A stretch of 51,232 nt of DNA, from contig JAGAYN010000004.1 in NCBI GenBank assembly GCA_017940465.1, forward strand, positions 1 through 51,232, read 5' to 3'. The notes under the pieces were generated by a model. It was not told where the DNA came from and did not search any database. It saw only the letters and a list, made by a program, of their open reading frames with translations. The position numbers and the translations under genes are program-made. The first letter of the stretch is position 1. Each line of letters opens with the position of its first letter. Positions 42,364-51,232 of the stretch are shown piece by piece. The stretch comes from Bacteroidales bacterium (lineage in GTDB: Bacteria > Bacteroidota > Bacteroidia > Bacteroidales > P3).

Positions 42364-43133
42364 GCAAGAGAGGATTGGTGGCGGTGGCGGCGGCCGCAGT
42401 GCTGCTGGCCGCGGGGTGCCGCACGCAGCAGGAGCCCTATATCAGCGACGCGCCACGCAACACGCCGACCGAGCTGCCGGCGCGCACGCCGGTGACACTG
42501 GCGCCAGGCGACGAGGTGTACATCCACGTCTCGAGCCGCACGCCGGAGTCGGTCATCCGCTTCAACCGCGAGACCAACGCACTGGGCGCCAGCGAGCATC
42601 GGCTGGGCTACCTGGTGTCGGCCGGGGGCTACATCCACTTCCCCGAACTGGGCTTGATAGAGGTGAACGGCATGACGCTGACGGAGTTGGAGCGCGAGGT
42701 GGGACGCCTGCTGCGGCAGGGGACCTACGTGAGCGACCCCGTGGTGACGGCGCAGCTGATGAATTTCCATGTGACGGTGATCGGCGAGGTGGCGCGTCCG
42801 CGTGTGGTGCCGGGCAAGAGCACGCGGCTGACGCTGTTCGAGGCACTGGCCTACTGCGGCGACATCACGCCCTTCGGGCTGGCGACCAACGTGGTGGTGG
42901 TGCGCGAAGTGGAAGAGGGGCAGCGGGTGGACACGGTGGACCTGACGCGCAAGGAGGTCTTCCAGTCGCCCTGCTACTACCTGCAGCAGAACGACATCGT
43001 ATACGTGGAACCCAACGACCTGAAGAAAAAACAGTCCTACCGCGAGACCGACTGGCTGCGCTACATGACCTCCGGCGTCAGCCTGCTCAACGTGGCATGG
43101 AGGACCATATACCAAATCCAGCGAACCCGATAG
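42360..43133 (+). CDS. Polysaccharide export lipoprotein (Wza/BexD family)
   Basis: 257 residues. Signal peptide with lipobox (AVLLAAGCRTQ), then the export domain: LAPGDEVYIHVSSRTPESV, GYLVSAGGYIHFPELGLIEVNGMTLTELEREV, DPVVTAQLMNFHVTVIGEVARPRVVPGK and LTLFEALAYCGDIT (SLBB-like). It would form the outer-membrane channel for a glycan. No Wzc-type kinase or glycosyltransferase follows, and it is translationally coupled to an acyl-CoA synthetase, which is unusual. Confidence 0.92.
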   Translation: MSKRGLVAVAAAAVLLAAGCRTQQEPYISDAPRNTPTELPARTPVTLAPGDEVYIHVSSRTPESVIRFNRETNALGASEHRLGYLVSAGGYIHFPELGLIEVNGMTLTELEREVGRLLRQGTYVSDPVVTAQLMNFHVTVIGEVARPRVVPGKSTRLTLFEALAYCGDITPFGLATNVVVVREVEEGQRVDTVDLTRKEVFQSPCYYLQQNDIVYVEPNDLKKKQSYRETDWLRYMTSGVSLLNVAWRTIYQIQRTR

Positions 43134-43205
43134 CCCCCACGGCCCCCTGCGGCGACGCCGGCCGCAGGCATCAGGGCATTGCCATACAGGGGGTTAGAAA
43201 ATAAA

Positions 43206-43237
43206 TTTGGCCAGGTGGGGAAAAAGTCGTATCTTTG
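43206..43237 (+). promoter_or_regulatory. Promoter of tRNA-Gln
   Basis: TTTGGCC at 43206-43212 and TATCTTTG followed by CACC at 43230-43237, with GGGGAAAAAGTCG between. 17-nt spacer. Confidence 0.8.
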
Positions 43238-43262
43238 CACCCGTTTTTCGGCCAAACGGCGC

Positions 43263-43333
43263 TGTCCCATGGTGTAACGGTAGCACTACAGATTTTGGTT
43301 CTGCCTGTCGAGGTTCGAATCCTCGTGGGACAA
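43263..43333 (+). tRNA. tRNA-Gln (anticodon TTG)
   Basis: 71 nt. Acceptor TGTCCCA/TGGGACA with an A discriminator, D loop TGGTGTAACGGTAGCA, anticodon loop TTTTGGT within CAGA/TCTG, T arm CGAGGTTCGAATCCTCG. CCA is not encoded. Confidence 0.97.
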
Positions 43334-43338
43334 CAAAA

Positions 43339-43370
43339 GCAAACCCCTCGCTCTGAGGGGTTTGCGGTTT
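43339..43370 (+). terminator. Terminator of tRNA-Gln
   Basis: Perfect 11-bp stem GCAAACCCCTC/GAGGGGTTTGC with a 5-nt loop, then GGTTTT. It begins 6 nt after the tRNA. Confidence 0.85.
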
Positions 43371-43386
43371 TCCCACATTCCGGTCG

Positions 43387-43460
43387 GTTAAAGAACAGTT
43401 ATAGAACAGTTATAGAACAGTTAAAGAACAGACCTCCAGGATACCTGCCGGACAGGAGGG
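43387..43460 (-). repeat. 11-bp tandem repeat (TGTTCTTTAAC) with GGTATCC head, copy 2
   Basis: Reading minus: CCGGCAGGTATCCTGGAGG, then TGTTCTTTAAC and TGTTCTATAAC units, four in all. It matches copy 1 at 268-333. The remaining stretch to 43559 is G-rich and shows no gene. Confidence 0.75.
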
Positions 43461-43559
43461 GGATACCTGGTGGGTGGCCGGAGGGTGGCCGTGGGGCGGC
43501 TGCAGGCGGCGGGGCATTTTTCGCACATGCCGCACAATAATACCGGGCAGAGGCCGTTA

Positions 43560-44585
43560 ATGGAGCGTATGAACAACAAGGTACTGATTGTCTACACCGG
43601 CGGCACCATCGGCATGGTGCAGGACGAGAACGGGTCGCTCCACCCCTTCGCCCTGGACCGCATCATCGACGCCGTGCCGCAACTCAAAGCCTGCGCCTAC
43701 GACATCGACTCGGTGACGCTGGACAACATCATAGACTCCTCCAACATGACACCCTCGCTGTGGGTGGACATCGCGGAAATCATCGAGCGCGAATACGAGC
43801 GGTACGACGGCTTCGTGGTACTCCACGGCACAGACACCATGGCCTACACCGCCTCGGCCCTGAGCTTCATGTTCAAGAACCTGGGCAAGCCCATCGTGCT
43901 GACCGGCAGCCAGTTGCCGCTGGGCATGCTGCGGTCCGACGGGAGGGAGAACATCATCTGCGCCCTGGAGGTGGCCTCGGGCCGGCTGGCACGCGTGCCG
44001 GAGGTGTGCATATTCTTTGAAAGCCACCTCTACCGCGGCAACCGCAGCACCAAGACCAGCGCGGAGAACTTCGACGCCTTCGAGAGCTACAACTACCCGT
44101 CGCTGGCCAAAGCCGGCATCAACATCACCTTCAAGGAGCACCTCCTGCTCCCACTGCCCGCAGAGCCCCTGACGGTGCGCAAGGGATTCGACCGGCGGGT
44201 GGCCATCCTGAAACTCTTCCCCGGCATCACGGAGGCGGTGGTGCGATCGGTGCTCGCCACGCCCGACCTGCAGGGGGTGGTGATAGAAACCTACGGGTCC
44301 GGCAACGCGCCGACCGACGGATGGTTCATCGACGCGCTGGAGGCCGCCATACAACGCGGGGTGATTGTGCTCAACGTCACCCAATGCAAGGCCGGGGCCG
44401 TGAAGATGCGCCAGTATGCCGCCAGCTGCGACCTGGACCGCATAGGCGTGGTGGGCGGCGGCGACATCACCATCGAGGCCGCCATCACCAAACTGATGTA
44501 CCTCCTCGGCAACTTCCCCTCCGACAAGGAGCATATCAAAATACGCCTGGGACAGTCGCTGCGTGGCGAGATTACAGGGAACTGA
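43560..44585 (+). CDS. Type I (cytoplasmic) L-asparaginase
   Basis: 341 residues from ATG 43560 (ATG 43569 also possible). Hydrolyses asparagine to aspartate and ammonia. The two catalytic Thr are in YTGGTIGMVQDENG (about 14-17) and VLHGTDTMAYTASALSFM (about 95-98). No signal peptide, which fits the cytoplasmic type. Start upstream at 43470 would read through G-rich repeat sequence and is rejected. Confidence 0.93.
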   Translation: MERMNNKVLIVYTGGTIGMVQDENGSLHPFALDRIIDAVPQLKACAYDIDSVTLDNIIDSSNMTPSLWVDIAEIIEREYERYDGFVVLHGTDTMAYTASALSFMFKNLGKPIVLTGSQLPLGMLRSDGRENIICALEVASGRLARVPEVCIFFESHLYRGNRSTKTSAENFDAFESYNYPSLAKAGINITFKEHLLLPLPAEPLTVRKGFDRRVAILKLFPGITEAVVRSVLATPDLQGVVIETYGSGNAPTDGWFIDALEAAIQRGVIVLNVTQCKAGAVKMRQYAASCDLDRIGVVGGGDITIEAAITKLMYLLGNFPSDKEHIKIRLGQSLRGEITGN

Positions 44586-44602
44586 AAACTGGAAACCGGG
44601 AA

Positions 44603-45349
44603 TTGGAACGCACCGACACATACCGCCGCCTCGCGAAGACTATCATGGCCATGGTAGTCCTCCCCCTGCAGTTCACCACCCACAACGCCCTGCATGCCCA
44701 GGTGGGCAACCTCGGGAAGTTCGACCAGGAGCTGCTGCACTGGGGCATCCAGGTAGGCTACACGAACTCGAAGTTCGACCTCTCGTTCAGCGAAGACGAC
44801 GAGCTGCGCGAGAGCCTGCAAGGGGTAACGTCCTACTACGCCCCCGGGTTCCACGTGTCCATGATTGGCGACCTGCGCATGGGCAAATGGTTCAGCCTGC
44901 GCCTGCTGCCGGGTCTGACCCTTATCACACGCGACGTCAATTATTACTGGGAAGAGGGCTACTTCCGCACCCACCCCATGTCGGAACGGCAACGCAACGT
45001 GGAGTCGGTGTACGGCGAACTGCCACTGGAGGTGAAGTTCCGCGCCATGCGCTACCACAACTTCCGCCCCTACGTCACGGGGGGAGTGAGCTATGGCTTC
45101 GACATCGCCTCGCTGCGCAAAAACCGCAACCGCACCGACCAAAGCATCGTGCGCCTGCAGGCCCACGACCTGCACTACACGCTCGGCCTGGGCTTCGACT
45201 TCTTCCTTCCTTACGTAAAATTCGCCATCGAGCTGAAGATGGCCTTCGGACTGGTGGACCTCAAAGTGGAGGACCCCGACGTATACATCCGTTCCTTCGA
45301 CAACCTGAATTCGCGCACGTTCCTGTTGAGCTTCACCTTTGAAGGCTGA
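44603..45349 (+). CDS. porT: Type IX secretion system protein PorT
   Basis: About 248 residues. The region DLRMGKWFSLRLLPGLTLIT, RNVESVYGELPLEVKFRAMR, HNFRPYVTGGVSYGFDIA, YTLGLGFDFFLPYVKFAIELK and a C-terminal Phe-rich strand (FLLSFTFEG) are those of the PorT/SprT outer-membrane barrel. A TTG start at 44603 gives a signal peptide with a positive n-region (RRLAK); ATG 44645 would lack it, so I prefer 44603 with some doubt. Its last 17 nt overlap the convergent flavoprotein gene. Confidence 0.87.
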   Translation: MERTDTYRRLAKTIMAMVVLPLQFTTHNALHAQVGNLGKFDQELLHWGIQVGYTNSKFDLSFSEDDELRESLQGVTSYYAPGFHVSMIGDLRMGKWFSLRLLPGLTLITRDVNYYWEEGYFRTHPMSERQRNVESVYGELPLEVKFRAMRYHNFRPYVTGGVSYGFDIASLRKNRNRTDQSIVRLQAHDLHYTLGLGFDFFLPYVKFAIELKMAFGLVDLKVEDPDVYIRSFDNLNSRTFLLSFTFEG

Positions 45350-46862
45350 CGGCATCGGCGCAGCGTATGCCGTCGAGCGCGGCGGAGACGATGCCTCCGG
45401 CGTAGCCGGCGCCCTCGCCGCAGGGGTAGAGCCCCTGGAGCTGCGGGTGCTGAAGCGTCTCGCTGTCGCGCGGGATGCGGACGGGGCTCGACGTGCGGCT
45501 CTCCACCGCCAGCAGCGATGCCTCCCCGGTGACGAAACCGTGCATCTTGCGGTCGAATTCCTTGAACCCCGCCACCAGGCTTTCCACCACGAAGGGCGGC
45601 AGCAACTCGTGCAGCGGGGCGCTGACGGTGGGGCCGAGGTAGTTGCTATTGTTGAGCCTTGAACTGGAGCGGCGGCCGAGGAAGTCGGTCAGGCGCTGCG
45701 CCGGGGCGGCGATGGTGTCGCCAACGGCGTGGAACATGCGCCCCTCCACCTCCTGCTGGAAACGCAGCAGGGCGAAGAGGTCGTCGCCCTCGACATCGGA
45801 CAGGCCGACGGTGACGGCGATGCCGCTGTTGGCATAGGGCGAGCTGCGGTGCGCGTTGCTCATGCCGTTCACCACCTGCTGTCCCGCCCCGGTGGCGGCC
45901 GGCACGATGACGCCGCCCGGACACATGCAGAACGAGAACACGCCGTGGCCCGCCGCCTGCGCGGTGAGGCTGTAGGCGGCCGGCGGCAGCAGGGGCGAAT
46001 AGCCCGCGCCGTGGTACTGGATGCGGTTGATCAACTCCTGCGGATGCTCCACCCTCACCCCCAAGGCGAACGGCTTGGGTTCGAGGCGCCAGCCCCGGCG
46101 GTGGAAGAGTTGGTAAATGTCGCGGGCGGAATGGCCCGTGGCAAGGAGCACGGCGATGCCCTCGAAGCGCGTGCCGCTGCGGTCGACGACGCCGTGCACC
46201 ACGCCGTCCTCCACGATGAGGTTCTCCACCCGGCAGCCGAAGTGGTACTCTCCGCCGCAGCCCTCGATGGTGCGTCGCATGGCTGCGATGATGGGACTGA
46301 GGCGGTCGGTGCCGATATGGGCGTGGGCGTCGAGCATGATGTCGGGGTCGGCCCCGTGGGCCACGAAGGCACGCAGCACAGCCCCCACGTCGCCACGCTT
46401 CGTCGAGCGGGTGTAGAGTTTGCCGTCGCTGTAGGTGCCGGCGCCGCCTTCGCCGAAGCACCAGTTGCTGTCCGGGTCAACCACGCGCGAGCGGCCGAGG
46501 GCGGCGATGTCCAGCTTGCGCCGCTCCACGGGCTGGCCACGTTCCACAATCACCGGCTTCAAGCCGCGCTCCAGGCAGCGCAGGGCGGCGAAGAGGCCGG
46601 CCGGGCCGGCGCCGACGATGACCACTCGCGGCGCGTCGGGGCGCAGCGGCTCATAGCGGGGCGGCGCCGAGGCGAGGGCGGCGGCAGGGTCGGGCGGGCC
46701 GACCTCCACGGTGCAATGGTACAGCACGTTGCGCCGACGGCAGTCGAGGGTGCGCCGCAGGATGCGCAACGGCTCCTCCCCGGCGACACCGCAACGGCGG
46801 CGCAGGAGGGCGGGGTCATGGTACTCCTCGGGGGTGAGGTCGACTTGTATCTGCCTTGTCAT
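45333..46862 (-). CDS. FAD-dependent dehydrogenase, COG2509 type
   Basis: 509 residues from ATG 46862 (the longer start at 46904 lies in the -7 box). An N-terminal cap (MTRQIQVDLTPEEYHDP, about 1-75) precedes the Rossmann motif VVIVGAGPAGLFAALRCLERG (about 79-99). Conserved WCFGEGGAGTYSDGKLYTR, GHSARDIYQL, FALGVRVEHPQELIN, VFSFCMCPGGVIVPA and the end YPCGEGAGYAGGIVSAALDG. Catalytic role unknown. Transcribed divergently from the sulfatase via duplicated DNA. Confidence 0.93.
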   Translation of the reverse strand: MTRQIQVDLTPEEYHDPALLRRRCGVAGEEPLRILRRTLDCRRRNVLYHCTVEVGPPDPAAALASAPPRYEPLRPDAPRVVIVGAGPAGLFAALRCLERGLKPVIVERGQPVERRKLDIAALGRSRVVDPDSNWCFGEGGAGTYSDGKLYTRSTKRGDVGAVLRAFVAHGADPDIMLDAHAHIGTDRLSPIIAAMRRTIEGCGGEYHFGCRVENLIVEDGVVHGVVDRSGTRFEGIAVLLATGHSARDIYQLFHRRGWRLEPKPFALGVRVEHPQELINRIQYHGAGYSPLLPPAAYSLTAQAAGHGVFSFCMCPGGVIVPAATGAGQQVVNGMSNAHRSSPYANSGIAVTVGLSDVEGDDLFALLRFQQEVEGRMFHAVGDTIAAPAQRLTDFLGRRSSSRLNNSNYLGPTVSAPLHELLPPFVVESLVAGFKEFDRKMHGFVTGEASLLAVESRTSSPVRIPRDSETLQHPQLQGLYPCGEGAGYAGGIVSAALDGIRCADAVSLQR

Positions 46863-46901
46863 CAGTGCGTTATTGTAATTACAGGGAACCGGTTCCCACT
46901 G

Positions 46902-46909
46902 CAAAGATA
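46902..46909 (-). promoter_or_regulatory. -7 box of the flavoprotein gene
   Basis: Reading minus, TATCTTTG followed by CAG, about 40 nt before ATG 46862. It excludes the longer start. Confidence 0.7.
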
Positions 46910-47048
46910 CAAAAAAATATCACAACCCCACCCCGGGTACATACCAAGTCCGAGACAACTCCGTATCAACTCCGAGTCAACTCCGAGTCAACTCCACCCC
47001 CGAAAAGCATCCCCGCAGATTTTTATGCCTCACGTCGCGTTTTTTTCG

Positions 47049-47056
47049 TACCTTTG
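47049..47056 (+). promoter_or_regulatory. -7 box of the sulfatase gene, leaderless
   Basis: TACCTTTG followed by CAACCT and the ATG at 47063, so the mRNA would start at or within 3 nt of the start codon. Confidence 0.7.
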
Positions 47057-47062
47057 CAACCT

Positions 47063-48988
47063 ATGAAAAAGAGAAGTTCAAGGTTTAACTACCTGATTTG
47101 CATTTATCTACTCGGCATTGCATTCTTCACATGCTTCCGCATTGCCGAGACGGTGGCCTACGGAGTGAAGGCCGAGGTGTCGCCCTTCGGCGGCGAATAC
47201 GCCCGGGCGCTGTGGATAGGATTCCTGTTCGACACCGCCGTCAGCGGCTATGTGCTGGCGTTGCCGCTGCTGATGATGATTGTGGGCGAGATGGCGAGAA
47301 TCAAGAAGCGCTGGTACTACGCCATCGCACACTACACCGCCATGGTGCTCTACACGGTGTGTTTCTTCGCCTGCGCGGCCGATATACCCTACTTCTGCTT
47401 CTTCTTTAACAGGCTGGACGCCGTGGTGTTGGCGTGGAGCGACTCGCCAGACACAGTGGTATCCATGATCTTCGGCGACCCCGAGTATGTGGCCTACCTG
47501 ATAGCCTTTGTGGTGGTGAGCGTGGGATGGTGGCTCCTGGGGAGGCTCATCTACCGGCGCGTGCTGGTGGCGCACCTCGACGAGCATCTGCCCTACGTCT
47601 GGGCCATCCCGCTGGCCGTGGTGCTGGTGGGGCTGCTGCTCATCGGCATGAGGGGCCTGGACAAGCGCCCCCTCAACGTGCGCCACGCCTACTTCTGCAA
47701 CGACCCATTCTTGAACCAGATAGGCCTCAACCCGGTGTTCACCTTCGAGAAGAGCCTTGCCGAGCGCAACAAGGAGGAGAATCGGCCAGTGGAGCTTACC
47801 GACGAAGCGACAGCACAGGCCGTGGTCGAAGAGATGAAATCTACCCCCCCCCATACCGCGTTAGCAGAACTACCGCAGCTGGATGAAGGCACCAACGTGG
47901 TGGTGGTGCTCATGGAGAGCATGACGGTGCGCAAGACCGCCCTGCACGACCCCGCCACAAGCCTCACCCCATGCCTGGACAGCCTGATGGACTGCTCGCT
48001 GACTTTTGCCGACATATGGTCGGCGGGCATCCATACCTACAACGGCATCTACTCCACCCTCTACAGCCACCCTGCCATTCTGGCACGCCACACCATGAAC
48101 CACATCAACATTCCCGCCATGTGCGGCCTGCCGCAGACACTGCACGATGCGGGCTACAGCACCACTTTCTTTATCACTCACAAGGCCGACTTCGACAACC
48201 TATGCGCCTTCCTGCCCAAGAACGGCTTCGACCGCGTGGTAAGCCTGCCGGACTATCCCGCCGACGAGCCCCGCGGAGCCTACGGTATCCCCGACCACCT
48301 GCTGTTCGACCACGCCCTGGAACACTGCGACAGCATAGCGCACCGAGGCCCGTTCCTGACCTGCATCCTGACCTGTAGCGACCACTCGCCATTCCTCTAC
48401 CCCGACGGCATCAGCCTCAAGCCGCGCCACCGCGAGATGAACAAGAAGATGGTGGAATACGCCGACTGGTCGATAGGGCGCTTCATGCAAATGGCCGCCA
48501 AGCGCGAATGGTTCCACAACACACTGTTTGTCTTTGTAGCCGACCACGGCGAGGCGCTGGAGCCTGTCTACGAGATGGCACTCAACTACAACCACATACC
48601 CCTGCTGCTGCACGCCCCGGGCCGCATAGCCCCCAATCGCATGCAACGCCTGGGGCTGCAAATCGACGTGGCACCGACAGTGTTAGGGCTGATGGGGCTG
48701 GCGCCCCCCGACAACATACTGGGCTTGGGCATCGACCTGCTGCGCTACGAGCGCCCCTACGCCTACTTCTCGGCCGACGACAAAATCGGTGTCGTGGACG
48801 GCGAACTGTTCTACCTCTACCGTGCCAAACAGGACGGACGCGAAAGCCTGTACCGCTACAAAGACCGCTCCACCGAGGACCTGATTGACCAATACCCCGC
48901 GCGCGCCGCCGCCATGAGACGCTATGCCTTCGGCATGATACAAACCAGTCAGCAGATGCTCCTCAACGGGGAGACAGGCTGCCACTGA
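47063..48988 (+). CDS. LTA-synthase-like membrane sulfatase family protein
   Basis: 641 residues. Five membrane helices in the first 210 residues (about 10-28, 50-75, 85-110, 140-160, 180-198), then a periplasmic alkaline-phosphatase/sulfatase domain. Likely metal and nucleophile positions: [10 protein letters not shown] (Glu), [15 protein letters not shown] (Thr), [12 protein letters not shown] (Asp-His). Family members transfer phosphoglycerol or phosphoethanolamine to envelope lipids or glycans; the substrate here is not known. It sits between two copies of the same promoter region and in front of a uvrB remnant, so it seems to have been placed into a duplication. Confidence 0.9.
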   Translation: MKKRSSRFNYLICIYLLGIAFFTCFRIAETVAYGVKAEVSPFGGEYARALWIGFLFDTAVSGYVLALPLLMMIVGEMARIKKRWYYAIAHYTAMVLYTVCFFACAADIPYFCFFFNRLDAVVLAWSDSPDTVVSMIFGDPEYVAYLIAFVVVSVGWWLLGRLIYRRVLVAHLDEHLPYVWAIPLAVVLVGLLLIGMRGLDKRPLNVRHAYFCNDPFLNQIGLNPVFTFEKSLAERNKEENRPVELTDEATAQAVVEEMKSTPPHTALAELPQLDEGTNVVVVLMESMTVRKTALHDPATSLTPCLDSLMDCSLTFADIWSAGIHTYNGIYSTLYSHPAILARHTMNHINIPAMCGLPQTLHDAGYSTTFFITHKADFDNLCAFLPKNGFDRVVSLPDYPADEPRGAYGIPDHLLFDHALEHCDSIAHRGPFLTCILTCSDHSPFLYPDGISLKPRHREMNKKMVEYADWSIGRFMQMAAKREWFHNTLFVFVADHGEALEPVYEMALNYNHIPLLLHAPGRIAPNRMQRLGLQIDVAPTVLGLMGLAPPDNILGLGIDLLRYERPYAYFSADDKIGVVDGELFYLYRAKQDGRESLYRYKDRSTEDLIDQYPARAAAMRRYAFGMIQTSQQMLLNGETGCH

Positions 48989-49000
48989 AAGAAATAAAGA

Positions 49001-49080
49001 GATGCTGCAGGGCGGCGCCGGCAGCGGGGTGACCTTCACCGCGGCCAACGTCATCCGGAAGTTGCAACGCCCCGCCCCGG
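49001..49080 (+). pseudogene. Remnant of a duplicated uvrB 5' region
   Basis: 80 nt that align without gaps to uvrB codons 34-60 (49473-49552) with about 13 differences by eye. The Walker A Lys is lost (GSGKT reads GSGVT). It follows the sulfatase stop by 12 nt and joins directly to the second copy of the promoter region. Confidence 0.9.
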
Positions 49081-49087
49081 TGCCCGT

Positions 49088-49294
49088 CTTGTCATCAGTG
49101 CGTTATTGTAATTACAGGGAACCGGTTCCCATTGCAAAGATACAAAAAATTATCACAACCCCACCCTGGGGAGATACCAAGTCCGAGACAACTCCGTATC
49201 AACTCCGAGTCAACTCCGAGTCGACTCCACCCCCGAAAAGAACCCCCGCAGATTTTTATGCCCCACATCGCGTTTTTTTCGTACCTTTGCAACC
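49088..49294. repeat. 207-bp duplicated promoter region, copy 2
   Basis: Counterpart of 46855-47061. It even starts with the first codons of the flavoprotein (reading minus, ATGACAAG), but that gene does not continue. A minus -7 box at 49135-49142 would fire towards the sulfatase 3' end. Confidence 0.95.
49282..49289 (+). promoter_or_regulatory. -7 box of uvrB
   Basis: TACCTTTG followed by CAACC, at the end of repeat copy 2. The uvrB ATG at 49374 is about 80 nt further on, so this transcript has a leader, unlike that of the sulfatase. Confidence 0.7.
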
Positions 49295-49373
49295 GGCAAG
49301 CGCAGGCATGGCATGGCGCATCCCATTGGTTTTCACGCCTCTGCCCGCCTCGGACGCTCGCCGGAAGGACGCG

Positions 49374-51232
49374 ATGGAATTCAACCTGAAATCGGATTTC
49401 GCCCCGATGGGGGACCAGCCGGAGGCCATACGGCAACTGGTGGACGGGGTGCGGGCCGGCACTCGGGCACAGGTGCTGCAGGGTGTCACCGGCAGCGGAA
49501 AGACCTTCACCGTGGCCAACGTCATCCAGCAGCTGCAACGCCCCACCCTGGTGCTGAGCCACAACAAGACCCTCGCCGCCCAGCTCTACGGCGAGTTCCG
49601 CCAGTTCTTCCCCGACAACGCGGTGGAATACTTCGTCTCCTACTACGACTACTACCAGCCCGAAGCCTACATCCCCTCCACCAACACCTACATCGAGAAG
49701 GACCTCGCCATCAACGACGAGCTGGACCGCCTCCGCCTGCGCGCCAGCAGCGCCCTGCTCAGCGGCCGCCGCGACGTCATCGTGGTCTCCTCGGTGAGCT
49801 GCATCTACGGCATCGGCAACCCCGAGGAGTTCAAGCGCGGCACCGTCACCCTTCGCGTGGGCGACCGCATCCGGCGCGACGACCTCCTGCTGCGACTGCT
49901 GGAAGGGCAGTATGTGAGGAACGAGATAGAGTTCGTCAACGGCCGCTTCCGCGTGAAGGGCGACACGGTGGACGTCTACCCCTCCTTCGCCGACTTCTGC
50001 TACCGCATCTCCTTCTGGGACGATGAGATAGAGACCCTCGAGAGCTTCGACCCCGTCAGCGGCCAGCGTCTCGACCGCTTCGACGAGGTGGTCATCTACC
50101 CCGCCTCCAACTTCCTCACCTCCAAGGAGACCATGGCGCCCGCACTGCTACAGATCAAACAGGACATGTTCGAGCGGCGCGACTACCTCCTCTCCATCGA
50201 CAAGCCCCTCGAGGCCAAGCGGCTGGAGGAGCGCGTGAACTACGACCTGGAGATGATACAGGAACTGGGCTACTGCAGCGGCATCGAGAACTACAGCCGC
50301 TACTTCGACGGCCGCGCCCCCGGCACACGCCCCTTCTGCCTGATCGACTACTTCCCGGACGACTTCCTGCTGGTCATAGACGAGAGCCACGTCACCGTGC
50401 CCCAGATAGGCGCCATGTACGGCGGCGACCGCTCGCGCAAGACCTCGCTGGTCGAATACGGCTTCCGCCTCCCTTCCGCCCTCGACAACCGCCCGCTGAC
50501 CTACGACGAGTTCCACGCCCTCACCGGACAGACCATCTACATCTCCGCCACGCCGGCCGACTACGAGCTCGCCGAGGCCGAGGGGGTGGTGGTGGAACAG
50601 GTCATTCGCCCCACCGGACTGCTGGACCCCGTGGTGGAGGTGCGGCCGGCGGTGAGCCAGGTGGACGACCTGCTGGACGAGATAGAGAACACCGTCGACA
50701 AGGGCGAGCGCGTGCTCGTCACCACCCTCACCAAGCGCATGGCCGAGGAACTCACCTCCTACCTCACCAACCTCGGCATCAAAAGCAAGTACATCCACTC
50801 CGACGTGGACACGCTGGAACGTGTGGAAATTATGCGCGACCTGCGCATGGGGGTCTTCGACGTGCTGGTGGGGGTGAACCTGCTGCGCGAGGGCCTGGAC
50901 CTGCCGGAGGTAAGCCTCGTGGCCATCCTCGACGCCGACAAGGAGGGCTTCCTGCGCTCCGACCGCGCCCTCATCCAGACCATCGGCCGCGCCGCCCGCA
51001 ACGTGCACAGCAAGGCCATCCTCTACGGCGACAGCATCACCGGCTCCATGCAGCGCGCCATCGACCTCACCAACCGCCACCGCGAGAAGCAGATACGCTA
51101 CAACATCGAGCACCACATCGTGCCACGCCAGATAGTGAAGTCGACCGAAGCCATCCTCGGCACCACCAGCGTCATCGAACGCGCCGCCGAAGAGAGCGAC
51201 CGCCCCGCCGCCCCCCTCCGCGCCGCCGAGCC
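49374..51232 (+). CDS. uvrB: Excinuclease ABC subunit B (3' end outside window)
   Basis: At least 619 residues, cut by the window edge before the UVR tail. DNA damage recognition helicase of nucleotide excision repair. Walker [14 protein letters not shown] (about 38-46), the beta-hairpin region [35 protein letters not shown] (motif II), [10 protein letters not shown], and RE-GLD-P-V and IGRAARN (motifs V and VI). Start ATG 49374 gives the usual N-terminus ([17 protein letters not shown]). Confidence 0.97.
   Translation, partial: MEFNLKSDFAPMGDQPEAIRQLVDGVRAGTRAQVLQGVTGSGKTFTVANVIQQLQRPTLVLSHNKTLAAQLYGEFRQFFPDNAVEYFVSYYDYYQPEAYIPSTNTYIEKDLAINDELDRLRLRASSALLSGRRDVIVVSSVSCIYGIGNPEEFKRGTVTLRVGDRIRRDDLLLRLLEGQYVRNEIEFVNGRFRVKGDTVDVYPSFADFCYRISFWDDEIETLESFDPVSGQRLDRFDEVVIYPASNFLTSKETMAPALLQIKQDMFERRDYLLSIDKPLEAKRLEERVNYDLEMIQELGYCSGIENYSRYFDGRAPGTRPFCLIDYFPDDFLLVIDESHVTVPQIGAMYGGDRSRKTSLVEYGFRLPSALDNRPLTYDEFHALTGQTIYISATPADYELAEAEGVVVEQVIRPTGLLDPVVEVRPAVSQVDDLLDEIENTVDKGERVLVTTLTKRMAEELTSYLTNLGIKSKYIHSDVDTLERVEIMRDLRMGVFDVLVGVNLLREGLDLPEVSLVAILDADKEGFLRSDRALIQTIGRAARNVHSKAILYGDSITGSMQRAIDLTNRHREKQIRYNIEHHIVPRQIVKSTEAILGTTSVIERAAEESDRPAAPLRAAE

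Larger units (their letters stand above)
46855..47061. repeat. 207-bp duplicated promoter region, copy 1
   Basis: Matches 49088-49294 without gaps and with about 10 mismatches by eye. It contains divergent -7 boxes (minus at 46902-46909, plus at 47049-47056) and a 10/11-bp tandem motif (AACTCCGAGTC). It begins at the first codons of the flavoprotein and ends 2 nt before the sulfatase ATG. Confidence 0.95.

Noticed and set aside
49135-49142. A functional minus promoter for a gene in repeat copy 2
   Set aside because: The flavoprotein sequence stops after its first codons here, so the box is probably a relic of the duplication.

Overview
This window reads as chromosomal DNA of a fairly GC-rich member of the Bacteroidota, most likely the order Bacteroidales. 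The support is internal. There are many promoters with the Bacteroidota -7 box (TAnnTTTG, usually followed by CA), and no clear Shine-Dalgarno habit. Type IX secretion parts are present (a PorT-like barrel and a cargo with a type A C-terminal signal). There is also a fimbrillin-like/FISUMP-like surface lipoprotein, a TonB with a polyproline linker, a methylmalonyl-CoA mutase small subunit, and many small lipoproteins. Family or genus cannot be fixed from the sequence alone.

Layout. 1-1684: repeat-rich intergenic DNA, a promoter, a strongly structured leader RNA and a type IX secretion cargo. 1690-7022 (minus): thyA, manC, asnS and two DUF1016/YhcG-like nuclease genes, one broken by a single stop codon. 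7372-15650: tandem universal stress protein, BaiN/RdsA-type flavoprotein, ABC-F ATPase, TonB and a RecB/AddA-like helicase-nuclease. 15660-19969: a second promoter and structured leader feed a five-gene operon (unknown protein, two-helix membrane protein with a YidD-like domain, SPFH-SHOCT protein, four-helix membrane protein, zinc-ribbon/TPR protein). This is the best candidate here for an undescribed system. 20030-27504: a PIN toxin-antitoxin pair, mutA without mutB, an LptF/G-type permease, SufE, a MIP18/SufT-type protein, an OppC-type permease, lipoproteins, and a second PIN toxin preceded by a 41-residue ORF. 27494-32869: lipoproteins, tRNA-Val, FtsE, an OmpA-type lipid-envelope protein, a GNAT/FemAB-like protein and RlmH. 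33089-36945: a fatty-acid/polyketide style FabH-FabF-FabZ-FabG cluster interrupted by a four-helix-bundle (IVP-type) cassette. 36946-37569: dispersed repeats and a large inverted-repeat element with four 56-bp tandem units. 37570-43133: surface lipoprotein with a short partner peptide, nitroreductase, acyl-CoA synthetase and polysaccharide export lipoprotein. 43206-51232: tRNA-Gln, type I asparaginase, PorT, a COG2509-type flavoprotein, an LTA-synthase-like sulfatase sitting inside a duplicated uvrB 5' region, and uvrB (cut by the window edge).

The intergenic DNA is unusual. Several modular interspersed repeat families (pyrimidine-rich CTTCTTCCCCTCTCC elements, GGTATCC-head elements with different tails, 11-bp TGTTCTTTAAC arrays) recur beside promoters and gene ends. 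Both long leaders (475-670 and 15940-16276) contain an arm that can pair either inside the leader or with the sequence at the start codon of the next gene, which looks like switch architecture. Function calls rest on motif recognition by eye; no database search was run.
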